This document shows positions 35,165 through 43,347 of a stretch of 64,000 nucleotides of DNA, one piece after another (position 1 is the stretch's first letter; each line of letters opens with the position of its first letter). The notes under the pieces are model-generated. The model had not been told where the DNA came from. It worked only from the letters and a program-made list of their open reading frames with translations, and made no database searches. The translations under genes and the position numbers were made by a program. The DNA is from Pseudomonas sp. ANT_H12B (GTDB lineage Bacteria; Pseudomonadota; Gammaproteobacteria; Pseudomonadales; Pseudomonadaceae), in contig NZ_VOBI01000006.1 of NCBI RefSeq assembly GCF_008369325.1, positions 222,920-286,919 on the forward strand, in the 5' to 3' direction.

Positions 35165-35874
35165 TTCGACGTTCCAAATTGCAGGTGCAGGCGAAAGTGC
35201 ACCGGATCGAGCAGGCTTTCGACCTGTTCCATGAAGCGGTTTTGCCGGTCGTAAGTAGTGCGCAATGCTTTGAGAAACACGGTGCCGACTGGACGACCGA
35301 GCAATTCGGCGTCTTCGGCGTTCAAGGGTTCGGCGCCGATCCATTGATCGCCACGCTCACCGATATAGCCGTAGGCGGCCAGGGTGATGGTCAGGGAGTT
35401 ATCGATCAGGCCGACACGCGGCAGGCTTTCCAGACCTCCGGTGGCGGGCATCAAAGAGCGTTCAAGGGAGACCAGCGTGCCATCGTTGGAACGGCGACGT
35501 CGGTCGAGGGTGATGAATTGGTCGGTGCCCAAACGCGACAGCAAGTCAGGACGGGTCACCGCCTCCAGCCGTAGCACTTCGGTATTGATCAGCGCCCCGC
35601 TGTCGGCCAGGGCCTGAGCCCAACCGCTACGCTGATCGAGCACCATACCGTCGAAGGTGACGATGGACCCGACACCGCTTTGCGTCGCGATGTAATGGCG
35701 CCGTTTCAATTCGGCCAGGGCTTCACGCAGCGTTCCTCGGCTGACTTTGAATTCTTGAGCCAACTGATGCTCGCCCGGCAACAGAAAACCGTCCTCCATG
35801 AGGCCGCTTTCGATGCGCCGGATGAGTTCGTCGACCACCCGTTGTTTCTTGTCAAATCGTACCTGTTTAATCAT
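35161..35874 (-). CDS. GntR family regulator with UTRA domain (YegW-like)
   Basis: A 237-residue HutC-type GntR regulator: winged HTH (about 10-75, LLPGEHQLAQEFKVSRGTLREALAEL) and a UTRA ligand-binding domain (about 95-230). It is the first gene of the four-gene cluster, so it probably controls its own operon. The ATG at 35874 (MIKQVRFDKKQR) is preferred to a TTG two codons earlier. Nothing clearly palindromic was found in the upstream gap 35875-35970. Confidence 0.9.
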   Translation of the reverse strand: MIKQVRFDKKQRVVDELIRRIESGLMEDGFLLPGEHQLAQEFKVSRGTLREALAELKRRHYIATQSGVGSIVTFDGMVLDQRSGWAQALADSGALINTEVLRLEAVTRPDLLSRLGTDQFITLDRRRRSNDGTLVSLERSLMPATGGLESLPRVGLIDNSLTITLAAYGYIGERGDQWIGAEPLNAEDAELLGRPVGTVFLKALRTTYDRQNRFMEQVESLLDPVHFRLHLQFGTSK

Positions 35875-35970
35875 GTACAAAGTGATAACCGAAACGGGGT
35901 TGGGCGGGCAAGGGATATTTAGGGGAAGTGACGGGAGGTGGGACGTTCACAGACGTGTGGTGTCAGGTGA

Positions 35971-36139
35971 ATCCACCCCTCACCCCAACCCTCTCCCCAA
36001 GGGGTAGAGGGGGCTGACCGAGGTGTCTTAAGCTATCCATCGACCTGAAAGTCCGAGTCGAACTCAGGTTTTAGATGCGACGTAGATCTGCTCCCTTTCC
36101 CCCTCTCCCCACTGGGGAGAGGGCTGGGGTGAGGGGTGG
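35971..36139. repeat. Inverted repeat of pyrimidine/purine-rich type
   Basis: Arms ATCCACCCCTCACCCCAACC (from 35971) and GGGCTGGGGTGAGGGGTGG (to 36139) with CTCTCCCC inside each, separated by about 110 bp. The CACCCCTCACCCC family of dispersed repeats is common in this group. It fills the gap between araH and the GntR gene; both genes are transcribed leftwards. Confidence 0.85.
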
Positions 36140-36160
36140 CTTTTGAATCCACCCCAAATC

Positions 36161-37132
36161 TCAACGTTGTTTGAGGCGGTCGATCACCACGGCCAACAGC
36201 AAAATCGAACCGCGAATCACATACTGGTAAAACGTATCGATGTTCTTCAGATTCATCGCGTTCTCAATAATCGCCAGAATCAGCACCCCGGCAATCACAT
36301 GCCGAATCATGCCGATCCCGCCACTCAACGACACGCCGCCCAACACGCACGCCGAGATCACGGTCAATTCAAAGCCCTGGCCAATCATCGGCTGCCCCGA
36401 GGTCATGCGCGAAGCCAGAATCACCCCGGCCAACGCCCCGATCACGCCGTGCACGGCGAAGATCATGATCTTGGTTCGATCAACGTTGACCCCGGCCAGC
36501 AGCGCCGCTTCCTGGTTGCCGCCGATGGCCATGGTGTTGCGCCCGTAAGTGGTGTAATTCAGCAACCAGCCAAAAAACAGGAAGCAGACGATGGTGATCA
36601 GAATCGGCACCGGCACGCCAAACAACTGGCCATTGCCGAAGACGAAGAACTGTTCCTGAGACACGCCCACCGCTTTACCGTTGGCAAAAATATAGGCCAG
36701 GCCACGAACGATCTGCATGGTCGCCAACGTGGTGATCAACGCATTGACCCGCAGCTTGGCAATCACAATCCCGTTGATCAACCCGACAATCAACCCCATC
36801 ACCAACGCAGCACTGACGCCGAGGAACACGCTGTCGGTGTCACGCATCACCACCGCCGCAACCACGCCGGCACAGGCGATCACCGAGCCCACCGACAAGT
36901 CGAAGTGCCCGGACGCCAGGCAATACAACATGGTGCAGGCGGCAATCCCGGTGGTCGAAATTGCCAGGCCCAGACCGCGCATGTTCAGTGGTGACAGGAA
37001 GTTGTCGATCAGTAAGGTGCAGAGCACGAAGATCCCGACCGCCGCCAGCAGCATCACCCAGTCATCGAGAAAACGCCGCAGGTCCAGGGGTTTGCGCGCA
37101 GTCGGCAGAGTTTCGTTTTGGGTTGTCATCAT
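36161..37132 (-). CDS. araH: L-arabinose ABC transporter permease AraH
   Basis: A 323-residue inner-membrane permease of the BPD_transp_2 type with about eight hydrophobic segments. SGHFDLSVGSVIACAGVVAA and GGNQEAALLAGVNVDRTKI, family-typical parts, are visible. It forms the membrane channel with AraG and AraF. Position after araG (9-bp gap) supports the assignment. The start ATGATG at 37132 follows GAGGGGACT; the second Met is equally possible. Confidence 0.93.
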   Translation of the reverse strand: MMTTQNETLPTARKPLDLRRFLDDWVMLLAAVGIFVLCTLLIDNFLSPLNMRGLGLAISTTGIAACTMLYCLASGHFDLSVGSVIACAGVVAAVVMRDTDSVFLGVSAALVMGLIVGLINGIVIAKLRVNALITTLATMQIVRGLAYIFANGKAVGVSQEQFFVFGNGQLFGVPVPILITIVCFLFFGWLLNYTTYGRNTMAIGGNQEAALLAGVNVDRTKIMIFAVHGVIGALAGVILASRMTSGQPMIGQGFELTVISACVLGGVSLSGGIGMIRHVIAGVLILAIIENAMNLKNIDTFYQYVIRGSILLLAVVIDRLKQR

Positions 37133-37141
37133 AGTCCCCTC

Positions 37142-38686
37142 TCAGTTCGCCACGCCGTCAGCGCGTTGGCGCGGCAAAGCCAGTTGCAGCAGGTTGGATT
37201 CGTTGGCCTGTTCGCGGCTCAATTCGCCGCGCATCGCGCCTTCACAGAGCACCAGGATGCGATCGGAAATCCCCATGACTTCCATCAGGTCGCTGGACAC
37301 CACGATCACTGCGATGCCGCTGTCGGCCAGGTTATGGATGATCTGGTAGATCTCGGCTTTCGCGCCGATGTCGATGCCACGGGTGGGCTCGTCCAGCAGC
37401 AGCACTTTCATTGGCATCGACAGCCAGCGGCCGAGAATGGCTTTCTGCTGATTGCCGCCGGACAGGTACATGATTTTCTGCGCCGCGTTGGGCGTCTTCA
37501 CTTTCAGTGCCTTGATCTGCTTGTCGACGTTGCCCCGCTCCCACACGCTGCGCAAGAGGCAGCCGAAAGTCGAATGGGCGCCGCGAGCGCTGATGTTGAT
37601 GTTCTCTGCGACGCTTGCGAGCGGCATGATTCCCTCCTTCTTGCGGTCCTCCGGGCACAGCAGAATGCCGGCCGCAATCGCATCGCGAGGCGACCGCAGT
37701 TTCAGTTCATGACCTCGCAGCTCCAGGCGTCCGGCGGTGTTGCGCACAAGACCGCTGAGCATCCGGAACAGCTCCGTGCGACCGGCACCGACCAAACCGA
37801 ACAGCCCCAGGATCTCGCCTTTGTGGACCTCGAAACTCACCGGCTCGCGCAAGCCCGGTCCCAGCAAACCGTCGACCTTGAGTGCCACCGCGCCGCGCTG
37901 ACGAGGGCGGTAATCGTAGATGTCCTGGATGTCACGACCGACCATACAGGTGACCAGTTGATCGTGGGTCAGCTCGCTCATCTGCTCGAACGTGCGCACG
38001 TAACGGCCGTCCTTGAACACCGTCACCGCGTTGCAAATGCGGAACACTTCTTCCATGCGATGGGAGACGTACAACACCACTTTGCCCTCGTCACGCAGGC
38101 GAGTAATGATCGCCATCAAGCGATCAATCTCCCGAGCCGAGAGGCTGCTGGTGGGTTCGTCGAATGCAATCACATGGGCGCCACGGGACAGCGCCTTGGC
38201 GATTTCCACCAGTTGCCGCTGGCCCAGAGAAAGGCGCCCTACTTTCTCTTGCGGATCGATCTCATCGGCCAGGCCCTTGAGGCAGGCCAGCGCTTGCTGA
38301 CGCAGGGCACTGCGATTGATCAGGCCGAAACTGGCCGGCAGATGACCGAGAAAGAGGTTTTCTGCCACGGTCATTTCCGGGACCAGATGCAGCTCCTGGT
38401 GAATAACCGCGACCCGGTTGGCGATGCTGTCGGCGGTCGACTTGAAGACCATCGTCTGCTCGCCGATCTGTAGATCACCGCTGCTGGGCGTATAAGCACC
38501 GCCGAGGATTTTCAGCAGCGTGGATTTGCCGGCACCGTTCTCGCCCATCAAGGCGTGGACTTGCCCCGGGTGGGCGACGAAGCTGATGCCGTCCAGCGCC
38601 TTCACCCCGGGAAAGGTCTTGCCGATCTCGTTGAAGCGCAAGCTGCCGCCGACGCTCTGTTGTTGTGTCTGTACTTGCGCGTGCAT
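37142..38686 (-). CDS. araG: L-arabinose ABC transporter ATP-binding protein AraG
   Basis: A 514-residue ATPase with two nucleotide-binding domains, as in sugar ABC transporters of the RbsA/AraG type. The first Walker A is GENGAGKST. The signatures are LSLGQRQLVEIAKAL and LSGGNQQKAILGRWL, and the second domain's degenerate Walker A is typical. It energises uptake through AraH. It lies 66 bp after araF. Confidence 0.94.
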   Translation of the reverse strand: MHAQVQTQQQSVGGSLRFNEIGKTFPGVKALDGISFVAHPGQVHALMGENGAGKSTLLKILGGAYTPSSGDLQIGEQTMVFKSTADSIANRVAVIHQELHLVPEMTVAENLFLGHLPASFGLINRSALRQQALACLKGLADEIDPQEKVGRLSLGQRQLVEIAKALSRGAHVIAFDEPTSSLSAREIDRLMAIITRLRDEGKVVLYVSHRMEEVFRICNAVTVFKDGRYVRTFEQMSELTHDQLVTCMVGRDIQDIYDYRPRQRGAVALKVDGLLGPGLREPVSFEVHKGEILGLFGLVGAGRTELFRMLSGLVRNTAGRLELRGHELKLRSPRDAIAAGILLCPEDRKKEGIMPLASVAENINISARGAHSTFGCLLRSVWERGNVDKQIKALKVKTPNAAQKIMYLSGGNQQKAILGRWLSMPMKVLLLDEPTRGIDIGAKAEIYQIIHNLADSGIAVIVVSSDLMEVMGISDRILVLCEGAMRGELSREQANESNLLQLALPRQRADGVAN

Positions 38687-38752
38687 AAAACCACCTCATC
38701 ACACAGATCAGGCAGCCCCGTCACCAGGGCCACCGATGAAATCAACCGACCC

Positions 38753-39757
38753 TCAGTTCCACAGGCCGATCTTTTCCAGTTCCTGCTTGAAGTTCTCGCG
38801 AGTGATCAACGTCACGTCGTCCATCGCGGTGTATTTCGGTGGCTCTTTGCCGGTGGTGACCCACTCGTACATCATCACCGCGGTGTTGTAGCCTTCGATG
38901 TGCGGGCTTGGCAACATCGAGCCGAAGAAGCCGCTGTTGGGCTTTTTCAGTTCGCCGATGGCGTCGGTGCCGTTGATACCGATGCCGATCACGTTAGCCG
39001 CCGTAAACCCGGCGCTTTCGGTGGCGCGCACGCCGCCCAGCACGGTGTTGTCGTTCATGCCGCCGATGATCAGGTTTTTCGCACCGCTGGGCAGTTTCAC
39101 CAACGCCGAGTTGGTGGCGTCCATGCTGCCCGGTACGTCGAGGGTTTTCTGCGCGGTGAAGAGGATATGGTCTTTCGGGAAGCCCGCATCTTCCAGAGCC
39201 TTGGCCGAACCGTCGGTGCGTTTCTTGCCAGTGTCTAGCTCGTTGAAGGTGTTGATCACCGCGTAGGTTTCTTTCCAGTCCCAGCCGCGTTTCTTCGCTT
39301 CGGCGGCCATGGCATTGCCCTGTTTCTGACCGACTTCAAACGCGGCCATGCCGAGGTAAGGCACGTCTTCCATGAATTTGCCGTTGGCATCGACAAAACG
39401 GTCATCGACGGCAATCACTTTCAAGCCGTTGGCCTTGGCCTTGGCCACGATGGCAGGGCCGAGGCCGACGTCCGGCGGGCAAATCACGAAACCCTTCGCG
39501 CCGTTGGCGGCAAGGCTGTCGATGGCCGAGAGGGTTTTCTCGCCGTCAGGCACAGCAATTTTAATGACGGTGAAGCCCTTCTCTTTCCCGGCCTTTTCGG
39601 CGAACGCCCATTCGGTCTGGAACCAGGGCTCTTCCGCTTGCTTGACCAGAAAACCGATCTTCACTTCCTCGGCCGCCAGCAATGTACTGCTCAGGCTGAC
39701 CGCGGTGACCGCCAAAGCGGCACAGCATAGGGAACGGATTGCACGACGACGATTCAT
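38753..39757 (-). CDS. araF: L-arabinose-binding periplasmic protein AraF
   Basis: A 334-residue periplasmic binding protein with a signal peptide (MNRRRAIRSLCCAALAVTA..., cleavage near LLAAEE). It is close to E. coli AraF throughout: KIGFLVKQAEEPWFQTEWAF, KVIAVDDRFVDANGK, IIGGMNDNTVLGGVRATE and IGIGINGTDA. E. coli AraF also binds D-galactose and D-fucose, so galactose uptake is compatible with its neighbours. AAGGAGT precedes the ATG. A 14-bp site shared with the FCD regulator gene lies about 70 bp upstream. Confidence 0.94.
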   Translation of the reverse strand: MNRRRAIRSLCCAALAVTAVSLSSTLLAAEEVKIGFLVKQAEEPWFQTEWAFAEKAGKEKGFTVIKIAVPDGEKTLSAIDSLAANGAKGFVICPPDVGLGPAIVAKAKANGLKVIAVDDRFVDANGKFMEDVPYLGMAAFEVGQKQGNAMAAEAKKRGWDWKETYAVINTFNELDTGKKRTDGSAKALEDAGFPKDHILFTAQKTLDVPGSMDATNSALVKLPSGAKNLIIGGMNDNTVLGGVRATESAGFTAANVIGIGINGTDAIGELKKPNSGFFGSMLPSPHIEGYNTAVMMYEWVTTGKEPPKYTAMDDVTLITRENFKQELEKIGLWN

Positions 39758-39827
39758 AAGCTGACTCCTTGTTATTTTTTTTGAGCGTTATTTTGAAAGC
39801 CAATCAAACGGTGCTGCCAATAGTCAT

Positions 39828-39841
39828 ATCGTATGATGATT
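39828..39841 (-). promoter_or_regulatory. Candidate FCD-regulator operator before araF
   Basis: ATCGTATGATGATT occurs here and, in inverted orientation, at 42674-42687 before the FCD/GntR gene. Both sites are about 70 bp and 55 bp upstream of their gene starts. The core ATCATACGAT is nearly palindromic, as expected for a dimeric GntR-type protein. Binding is inferred. Confidence 0.65.
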
Positions 39842-39880
39842 GGGTTTCAGGCGTAGTCCCGCGCCTGAAACCCTGATTGC

Positions 39881-40699
39881 TCAGTCGTGGTACATGACCG
39901 AGCGACCGCCATCGATGGTGATGCACGAAGCATTGATGAACGTCGCTTCATCGCTGGCCAGGAAAACGGCGGTCATGGCCACTTCGATTGGCTGGCCGAT
40001 GCGGCGCGGTGGATGCAGGTCGAAAGCGCGCTGACGCTCGGCGTGGGGGTCGGCAAAACCGTTCCAGTAATCGACGTTCAGCTGGGTTTCGATATAGCCC
40101 GGTGCGATGGCGTTGACGCGAATGCCCTTCGGTGCGTATTCGATGCCCAGCGCGCGGGTCAGGCCGAGCAAGCCGTGTTTGGCCACGGGGTATGGGAAGC
40201 AACCAGGAATGATGTGAGTGGAATGGGTCGAGGCGATGTTGATGATGCTGCCGATGCCCTGCTCGATCATCTGTGGCAACACCGCTTTGCAACCGAACCA
40301 GGCACCGTCCAGGTCGATGGCGAAGCAGCGGCGCCAGTCTTCTTCAGTCATTTGCAGCGGGTCGCGGAACACATTGACCCCGGCACAATTGACCAGCACG
40401 TCGATCCGGCCGTGCAGCTCGATCGCCAGTCGGGCCATGGCGTGCAGATCCTGCTGGCTGGAAACGTCAGCCTTGATCGCTTGAACATCAAAGCCTTTGT
40501 CCCGCCATTGGGCCGCGAGGTTTTCGACTTTCTCGCCCTGGATATCGCTGATGATCAGCCTGGCCTGTTGGGACGCGAAGGTGGCGACGATTGCCTCGCC
40601 GATGCCCTGCGCGGCGCCGGTCAGCAATACGACCTTGTTCTTCAGGCGTTCGCCCACGGGCGGCTCGGGCACTGGAGGCAAGGAAAGAGCTTCAGCCAT
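39881..40699 (-). CDS. SDR sugar dehydrogenase (galactose/arabinose 1-dehydrogenase candidate)
   Basis: A 272-residue classical SDR with an N-terminal extension (MAEALSLPPVPEPPVGER). TGAAQGIGEAI is the cofactor loop, NCAGVN follows, and the active site is IASTHSTHIIPGCFPYPVAKHG, with the Tyr-x3-Lys pair in YPVAK. It resembles rhizobial galactose dehydrogenase. It sits between an SMP-30 lactonase gene and araFGH, and carries the same promoter as dgoK, so oxidation of D-galactose (and perhaps L-arabinose) to the lactone is likely. The substrate is not proven. Confidence 0.8.
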   Translation of the reverse strand: MAEALSLPPVPEPPVGERLKNKVVLLTGAAQGIGEAIVATFASQQARLIISDIQGEKVENLAAQWRDKGFDVQAIKADVSSQQDLHAMARLAIELHGRIDVLVNCAGVNVFRDPLQMTEEDWRRCFAIDLDGAWFGCKAVLPQMIEQGIGSIINIASTHSTHIIPGCFPYPVAKHGLLGLTRALGIEYAPKGIRVNAIAPGYIETQLNVDYWNGFADPHAERQRAFDLHPPRRIGQPIEVAMTAVFLASDEATFINASCITIDGGRSVMYHD

Positions 40700-40784
40700 G
40701 GATCAAGACTCCATTTCGAACGCACGACAAAAACCGGGTATCTGTCGATGTCCGGTCAAAAGGCTCTGTAGAAAATCGCTGCAT
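40692..40784 (-). CDS. Candidate 30-residue leader ORF before the SDR gene
   Basis: Reading from the shared promoter, AAAACAGGTGAAGTG is followed by an ATG at 40784 with a 30-codon frame, starting MQRFSTEPFDRTS, whose TGA overlaps the SDR ATG region. The ribosome site is the same as that before dgoK. It may be a real leader peptide, or a remnant where the promoter piece was duplicated. No family is recognisable. Confidence 0.3.
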   Translation of the reverse strand: MQRFSTEPFDRTSTDTRFLSCVRNGVLIHG

Positions 40785-40837
40785 CACTTCACCTGTTTTG
40801 TTTTTTTAAGTGTGAGTGCGTGTATCTGATGGAGCCG

Positions 40838-40896
40838 ACTATAAACCCGACCGCCAAATAATCTCAATATATAATTTTACATCCCATATTTTGGGA
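40838..40896 (-). promoter_or_regulatory. dgo-type promoter and operator before the SDR gene
   Basis: On the minus strand: TCCCA-N5-TGGGA (40882-40896), -35 TTGAGA (40862-40867), 18-bp spacer and -10 TATAGT (40838-40843). Every spacing equals that before dgoK, and the downstream motif AAAACAGGTGAA is shared too. The operator starts at the stop codon of the SMP-30 gene. Control by the IclR regulator of the dgo locus is inferred. Confidence 0.72.
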
Positions 40897-40897
40897 T

Positions 40898-41773
40898 TTA
40901 ACCTGCAAACCGAGTACAGATTTTTCCGGGCACATCCACCCGAATCGATAACACTGCACCGTCCAATGGATGATTCAGCGGGCTCGCGGCACTGGTGATG
41001 TACAAGGTTTGCAGGTCTTCGCCGCCGAACACGCAACTGGTGGGACGGCTCACCGGCAGTTCGATCACCCGGTCAACACGACCCTCCGGACTCAGCCGCA
41101 GCAGACAGCTGCCGTCCCAACGCGCGTTCCAGATAAAACCTTCGGCATCCATCGCCGAGCCATCCGGGCCGCCGCGCTCGTGGGGTCCGAACCAGATCTG
41201 GGCCGGGTCGAGGTTGCCGTCGGTACGAATAAAATGCTGATACAGCGTGCTATCGAGGCTGTCAGCGAAATACACGGTGGTGGCGTCATCGCTCCAGAGC
41301 AAGGTATTGGGAATACCCAACCCACGGAGCAACGGCGTGACCCGAGCATCGCGATCGATGCGAAACAGGCCCCCGGAGCGCCGCACGATGGGCAGGTCCT
41401 CGCCTTGTTCGCCGATGTTGTTTTGCATGGTGCCCAGCCAGAGGCGGCCCATTGCATCGCAACGGGCTTCGTTGGCGCGATTACCCGGTTGCGGATCGGC
41501 GACACAGAGCAAGGTCAGTCGTGGTTCCAGACCGGGCGAACCCAGATCGAGTCGATACACGCCGCTGTTCAATGTCACCAAGGCATCGCCGTTTTCGCAA
41601 GGGATGAAGGCGGACACGTGCTCGGGCATCTGCCAGATCTGCACGTTGGCGCCGATCAGCCGCAGCGCCTGTTTACCGGCGATATCAACCCAGTACAGCG
41701 CTTGGGTCGGCGCGTCCCAGAACGGACCTTCGCCAAGCTGGGCGCGGTGTTCGGTAACTGCGGTCCACGTCAT
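40898..41773 (-). CDS. SMP-30/gluconolactonase family lactonase
   Basis: A 291-residue six-bladed beta-propeller lactonase of the SMP-30/regucalcin family. The family's metal-site segments are visible: LGEGPFWD, NEARCDAMGRLWLGTM, GIPNTLLWSDD and GGPDGSAMDAEG. It hydrolyses the sugar 1,4- or 1,5-lactone made by the sugar dehydrogenase, giving aldonate. A perfect AGGAGG precedes the ATG at 41773; the longer upstream frame crosses REP sequence and is not used. It follows the FCD regulator gene on the same strand. Confidence 0.87.
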   Translation of the reverse strand: MTWTAVTEHRAQLGEGPFWDAPTQALYWVDIAGKQALRLIGANVQIWQMPEHVSAFIPCENGDALVTLNSGVYRLDLGSPGLEPRLTLLCVADPQPGNRANEARCDAMGRLWLGTMQNNIGEQGEDLPIVRRSGGLFRIDRDARVTPLLRGLGIPNTLLWSDDATTVYFADSLDSTLYQHFIRTDGNLDPAQIWFGPHERGGPDGSAMDAEGFIWNARWDGSCLLRLSPEGRVDRVIELPVSRPTSCVFGGEDLQTLYITSAASPLNHPLDGAVLSIRVDVPGKICTRFAG

Positions 41774-41801
41774 GAAACCTCCTGCATTGTTCTTGTTTTT
41801 A

Positions 41802-41890
41802 TGTGGGAGGGAGCTTGCTTGCGATAGCGGTTTGTCTGGCACATAGATGTTGGATGTGCCGGCCCTATCGCGGGCAAGCCCGCTCCCACA
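41802..41890. repeat. REP pair in inverted orientation
   Basis: Arms TGTGGGAGGGAGCTTGCTTG (from 41802) and CGGGCAAGCCCGCTCCCACA (to 41890) flank about 40 bp. It separates the SMP-30 gene from the FCD regulator gene. Confidence 0.9.
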
Positions 41891-41903
41891 GGATTCTCTG
41901 TTG

Positions 41904-42620
41904 TCAGCTGGCTTTTTTGTCGGCCATGACTTGCGGGTAGAAACGTTTGATGGCCAGGTCGGCGTTATCGATCAGGGTCATGCAGGCCCAGACACCGCGC
42001 GCAGCATCCCGGGCTGCGATGGCGTCGGCCATGTCTTTGTGAATCGGTAGCGTGCGGCGCAGTTCGTTCGGGTCGGCGGCGGACACTTCGAAAGACACCG
42101 CCAGCAGCGCGCCAAGGGCCGGGACCATTTGTTCGATGAATTGGTTGTGACTGGCAGCGAGGATGCACTCGTGGAAGAACTGGTCGGCGCGGTTGTAATC
42201 GATGCCGCTGTCCACTGCCCTTTCCAGTGCGTTGTACGCCTGGAGGATGGCTTGTACCTGTTCGACAGTAGCGCGCTCGCACGCCCAGCGCACGGCCATC
42301 GGTTCGATAGTTCGGCGCAGGTCGAGCAAGTCATCGACGAAATTTTCTGGCAGGCCGCTGCGTGACAGCCAGCCTACGACTTGCGGATCAAAGAGATTCC
42401 AGCGCCGCACCGGCAACACCCGCGTACCGACTTTGGGGCCGACTTCAAGCATGCCTTTGGCGACCAGGGTTTTGATGGCTTCACGGATGACGGTGCGGCT
42501 GACACCGAGTTGCTCGCCGAGGTCTGCCTCTACTTTGAGGGACTCACCCGGCTTCACTTGGCCCGTCGCGATCCAGCAACCCAGCCAATCGACCGTCGAC
42601 GCATGAAAACTGCTGGACAT
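41904..42620 (-). CDS. GntR family regulator with FCD domain
   Basis: A 238-residue FadR-type regulator: winged HTH (about 10-75; GEQLGVSRTVIREAIKTLVAKGML) and an all-alpha FCD domain (about 95-225) with the metal-ligand pattern HECILAASHNQ and HKDMADAI. Such proteins sense sugar acids or related carboxylates. It is upstream of the SMP-30, SDR and araFGH genes and shares an inverted operator with araF, so it likely controls this sugar locus. The ATG at 42620 follows GAGG. Confidence 0.9.
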   Translation of the reverse strand: MSSSFHASTVDWLGCWIATGQVKPGESLKVEADLGEQLGVSRTVIREAIKTLVAKGMLEVGPKVGTRVLPVRRWNLFDPQVVGWLSRSGLPENFVDDLLDLRRTIEPMAVRWACERATVEQVQAILQAYNALERAVDSGIDYNRADQFFHECILAASHNQFIEQMVPALGALLAVSFEVSAADPNELRRTLPIHKDMADAIAARDAARGVWACMTLIDNADLAIKRFYPQVMADKKAS

Positions 42621-42673
42621 GGACACCTCGAGGCAGGAACGGCACAAAACCGTTCGCGTTGGATGCCCACGCT

Positions 42674-42687
42674 AATCATCATACGAT
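42674..42687 (-). promoter_or_regulatory. Candidate operator before the FCD regulator gene
   Basis: AATCATCATACGAT, identical on the other strand to the site before araF. Its place about 55 bp upstream of the ATG suggests autoregulation and joint control with araFGH. Confidence 0.65.
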
Positions 42688-42732
42688 TGGGTGTCAATTT
42701 GAATTTAGAATGTCCGGTTCACAACAAACAAA

Positions 42733-42760
42733 TGTGAGAGCGGGCTTGCCCGCTCCCACA
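42733..42760. repeat. Single REP
   Basis: GAGAGCGGGCTTGCCCGCTC core with flanking TGT/ACA, one hairpin between the FCD gene and the DUF1285 gene. Confidence 0.88.
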
Positions 42761-42769
42761 AGTTATGGG

Positions 42770-43330
42770 TTACGGCTCGAGGCCGATGGGGAAGAATTCG
42801 CCACCGCTCCACACGCCCAGCCAGCGCTGCCCATCGATTTCGCGGCTGACAGCCATCTCCACCAGTTGATAGAACACATTGCGATGGATCAGTGCTTCAA
42901 GGTTGGTGCGCACATGCACGTAGGGGGCAGGCTCTTGTGTCACGGGGTCGATCACCACGCGCATGGGGTGATCGGCGCCCGCATCGGCGGTCTCGTCAAC
43001 GTTGGTGGTGAAGCGCAAGACCTGGGTCTCGCCCTCGCCTTCCACCTCCACGGCAATCGCCACGAACGGCGCATCGTCGACCTTTATGCCAACCTTCTCG
43101 ACCGGGGTGATGAGGAAGTAATCATCGCCGTCGCGGCGAATGATGGTGGAGAACAGCTTGACCATCGGCTTGCGCCCGATCGGCGTACCCAGGTAATACC
43201 AGGTGCCGTCCCGGGCGATGCGCATGTCGATGTCACCGCAGAAGTCGGGATTCCACAGGTGGACCGGCGGCAAGCCTTTGGTTTTGGGGATTTGCCCCAA
43301 CAGATCGTTGGCTTTTTGCGGGCCACTCAT
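42770..43330 (-). CDS. DUF1285 family protein
   Basis: A 186-residue soluble protein matching DUF1285 closely: [52 protein letters not shown] and [17 protein letters not shown] are visible. It is a two-lobed beta-rich fold of unknown function, sometimes found near envelope genes. The start follows AAAGGAG. It is 17 bp from the DUF4823 lipoprotein gene on the same strand, so these two probably form an operon. Confidence 0.9.
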   Translation of the reverse strand: MSGPQKANDLLGQIPKTKGLPPVHLWNPDFCGDIDMRIARDGTWYYLGTPIGRKPMVKLFSTIIRRDGDDYFLITPVEKVGIKVDDAPFVAIAVEVEGEGETQVLRFTTNVDETADAGADHPMRVVIDPVTQEPAPYVHVRTNLEALIHRNVFYQLVEMAVSREIDGQRWLGVWSGGEFFPIGLEP

Positions 43331-43347
43331 GGCGTTCTCCTTTTTAA

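Noticed and set aside
35875..35970. Operator of the GntR/UTRA regulator
   Set aside because: No convincing palindrome was found in this gap, so none is annotated.
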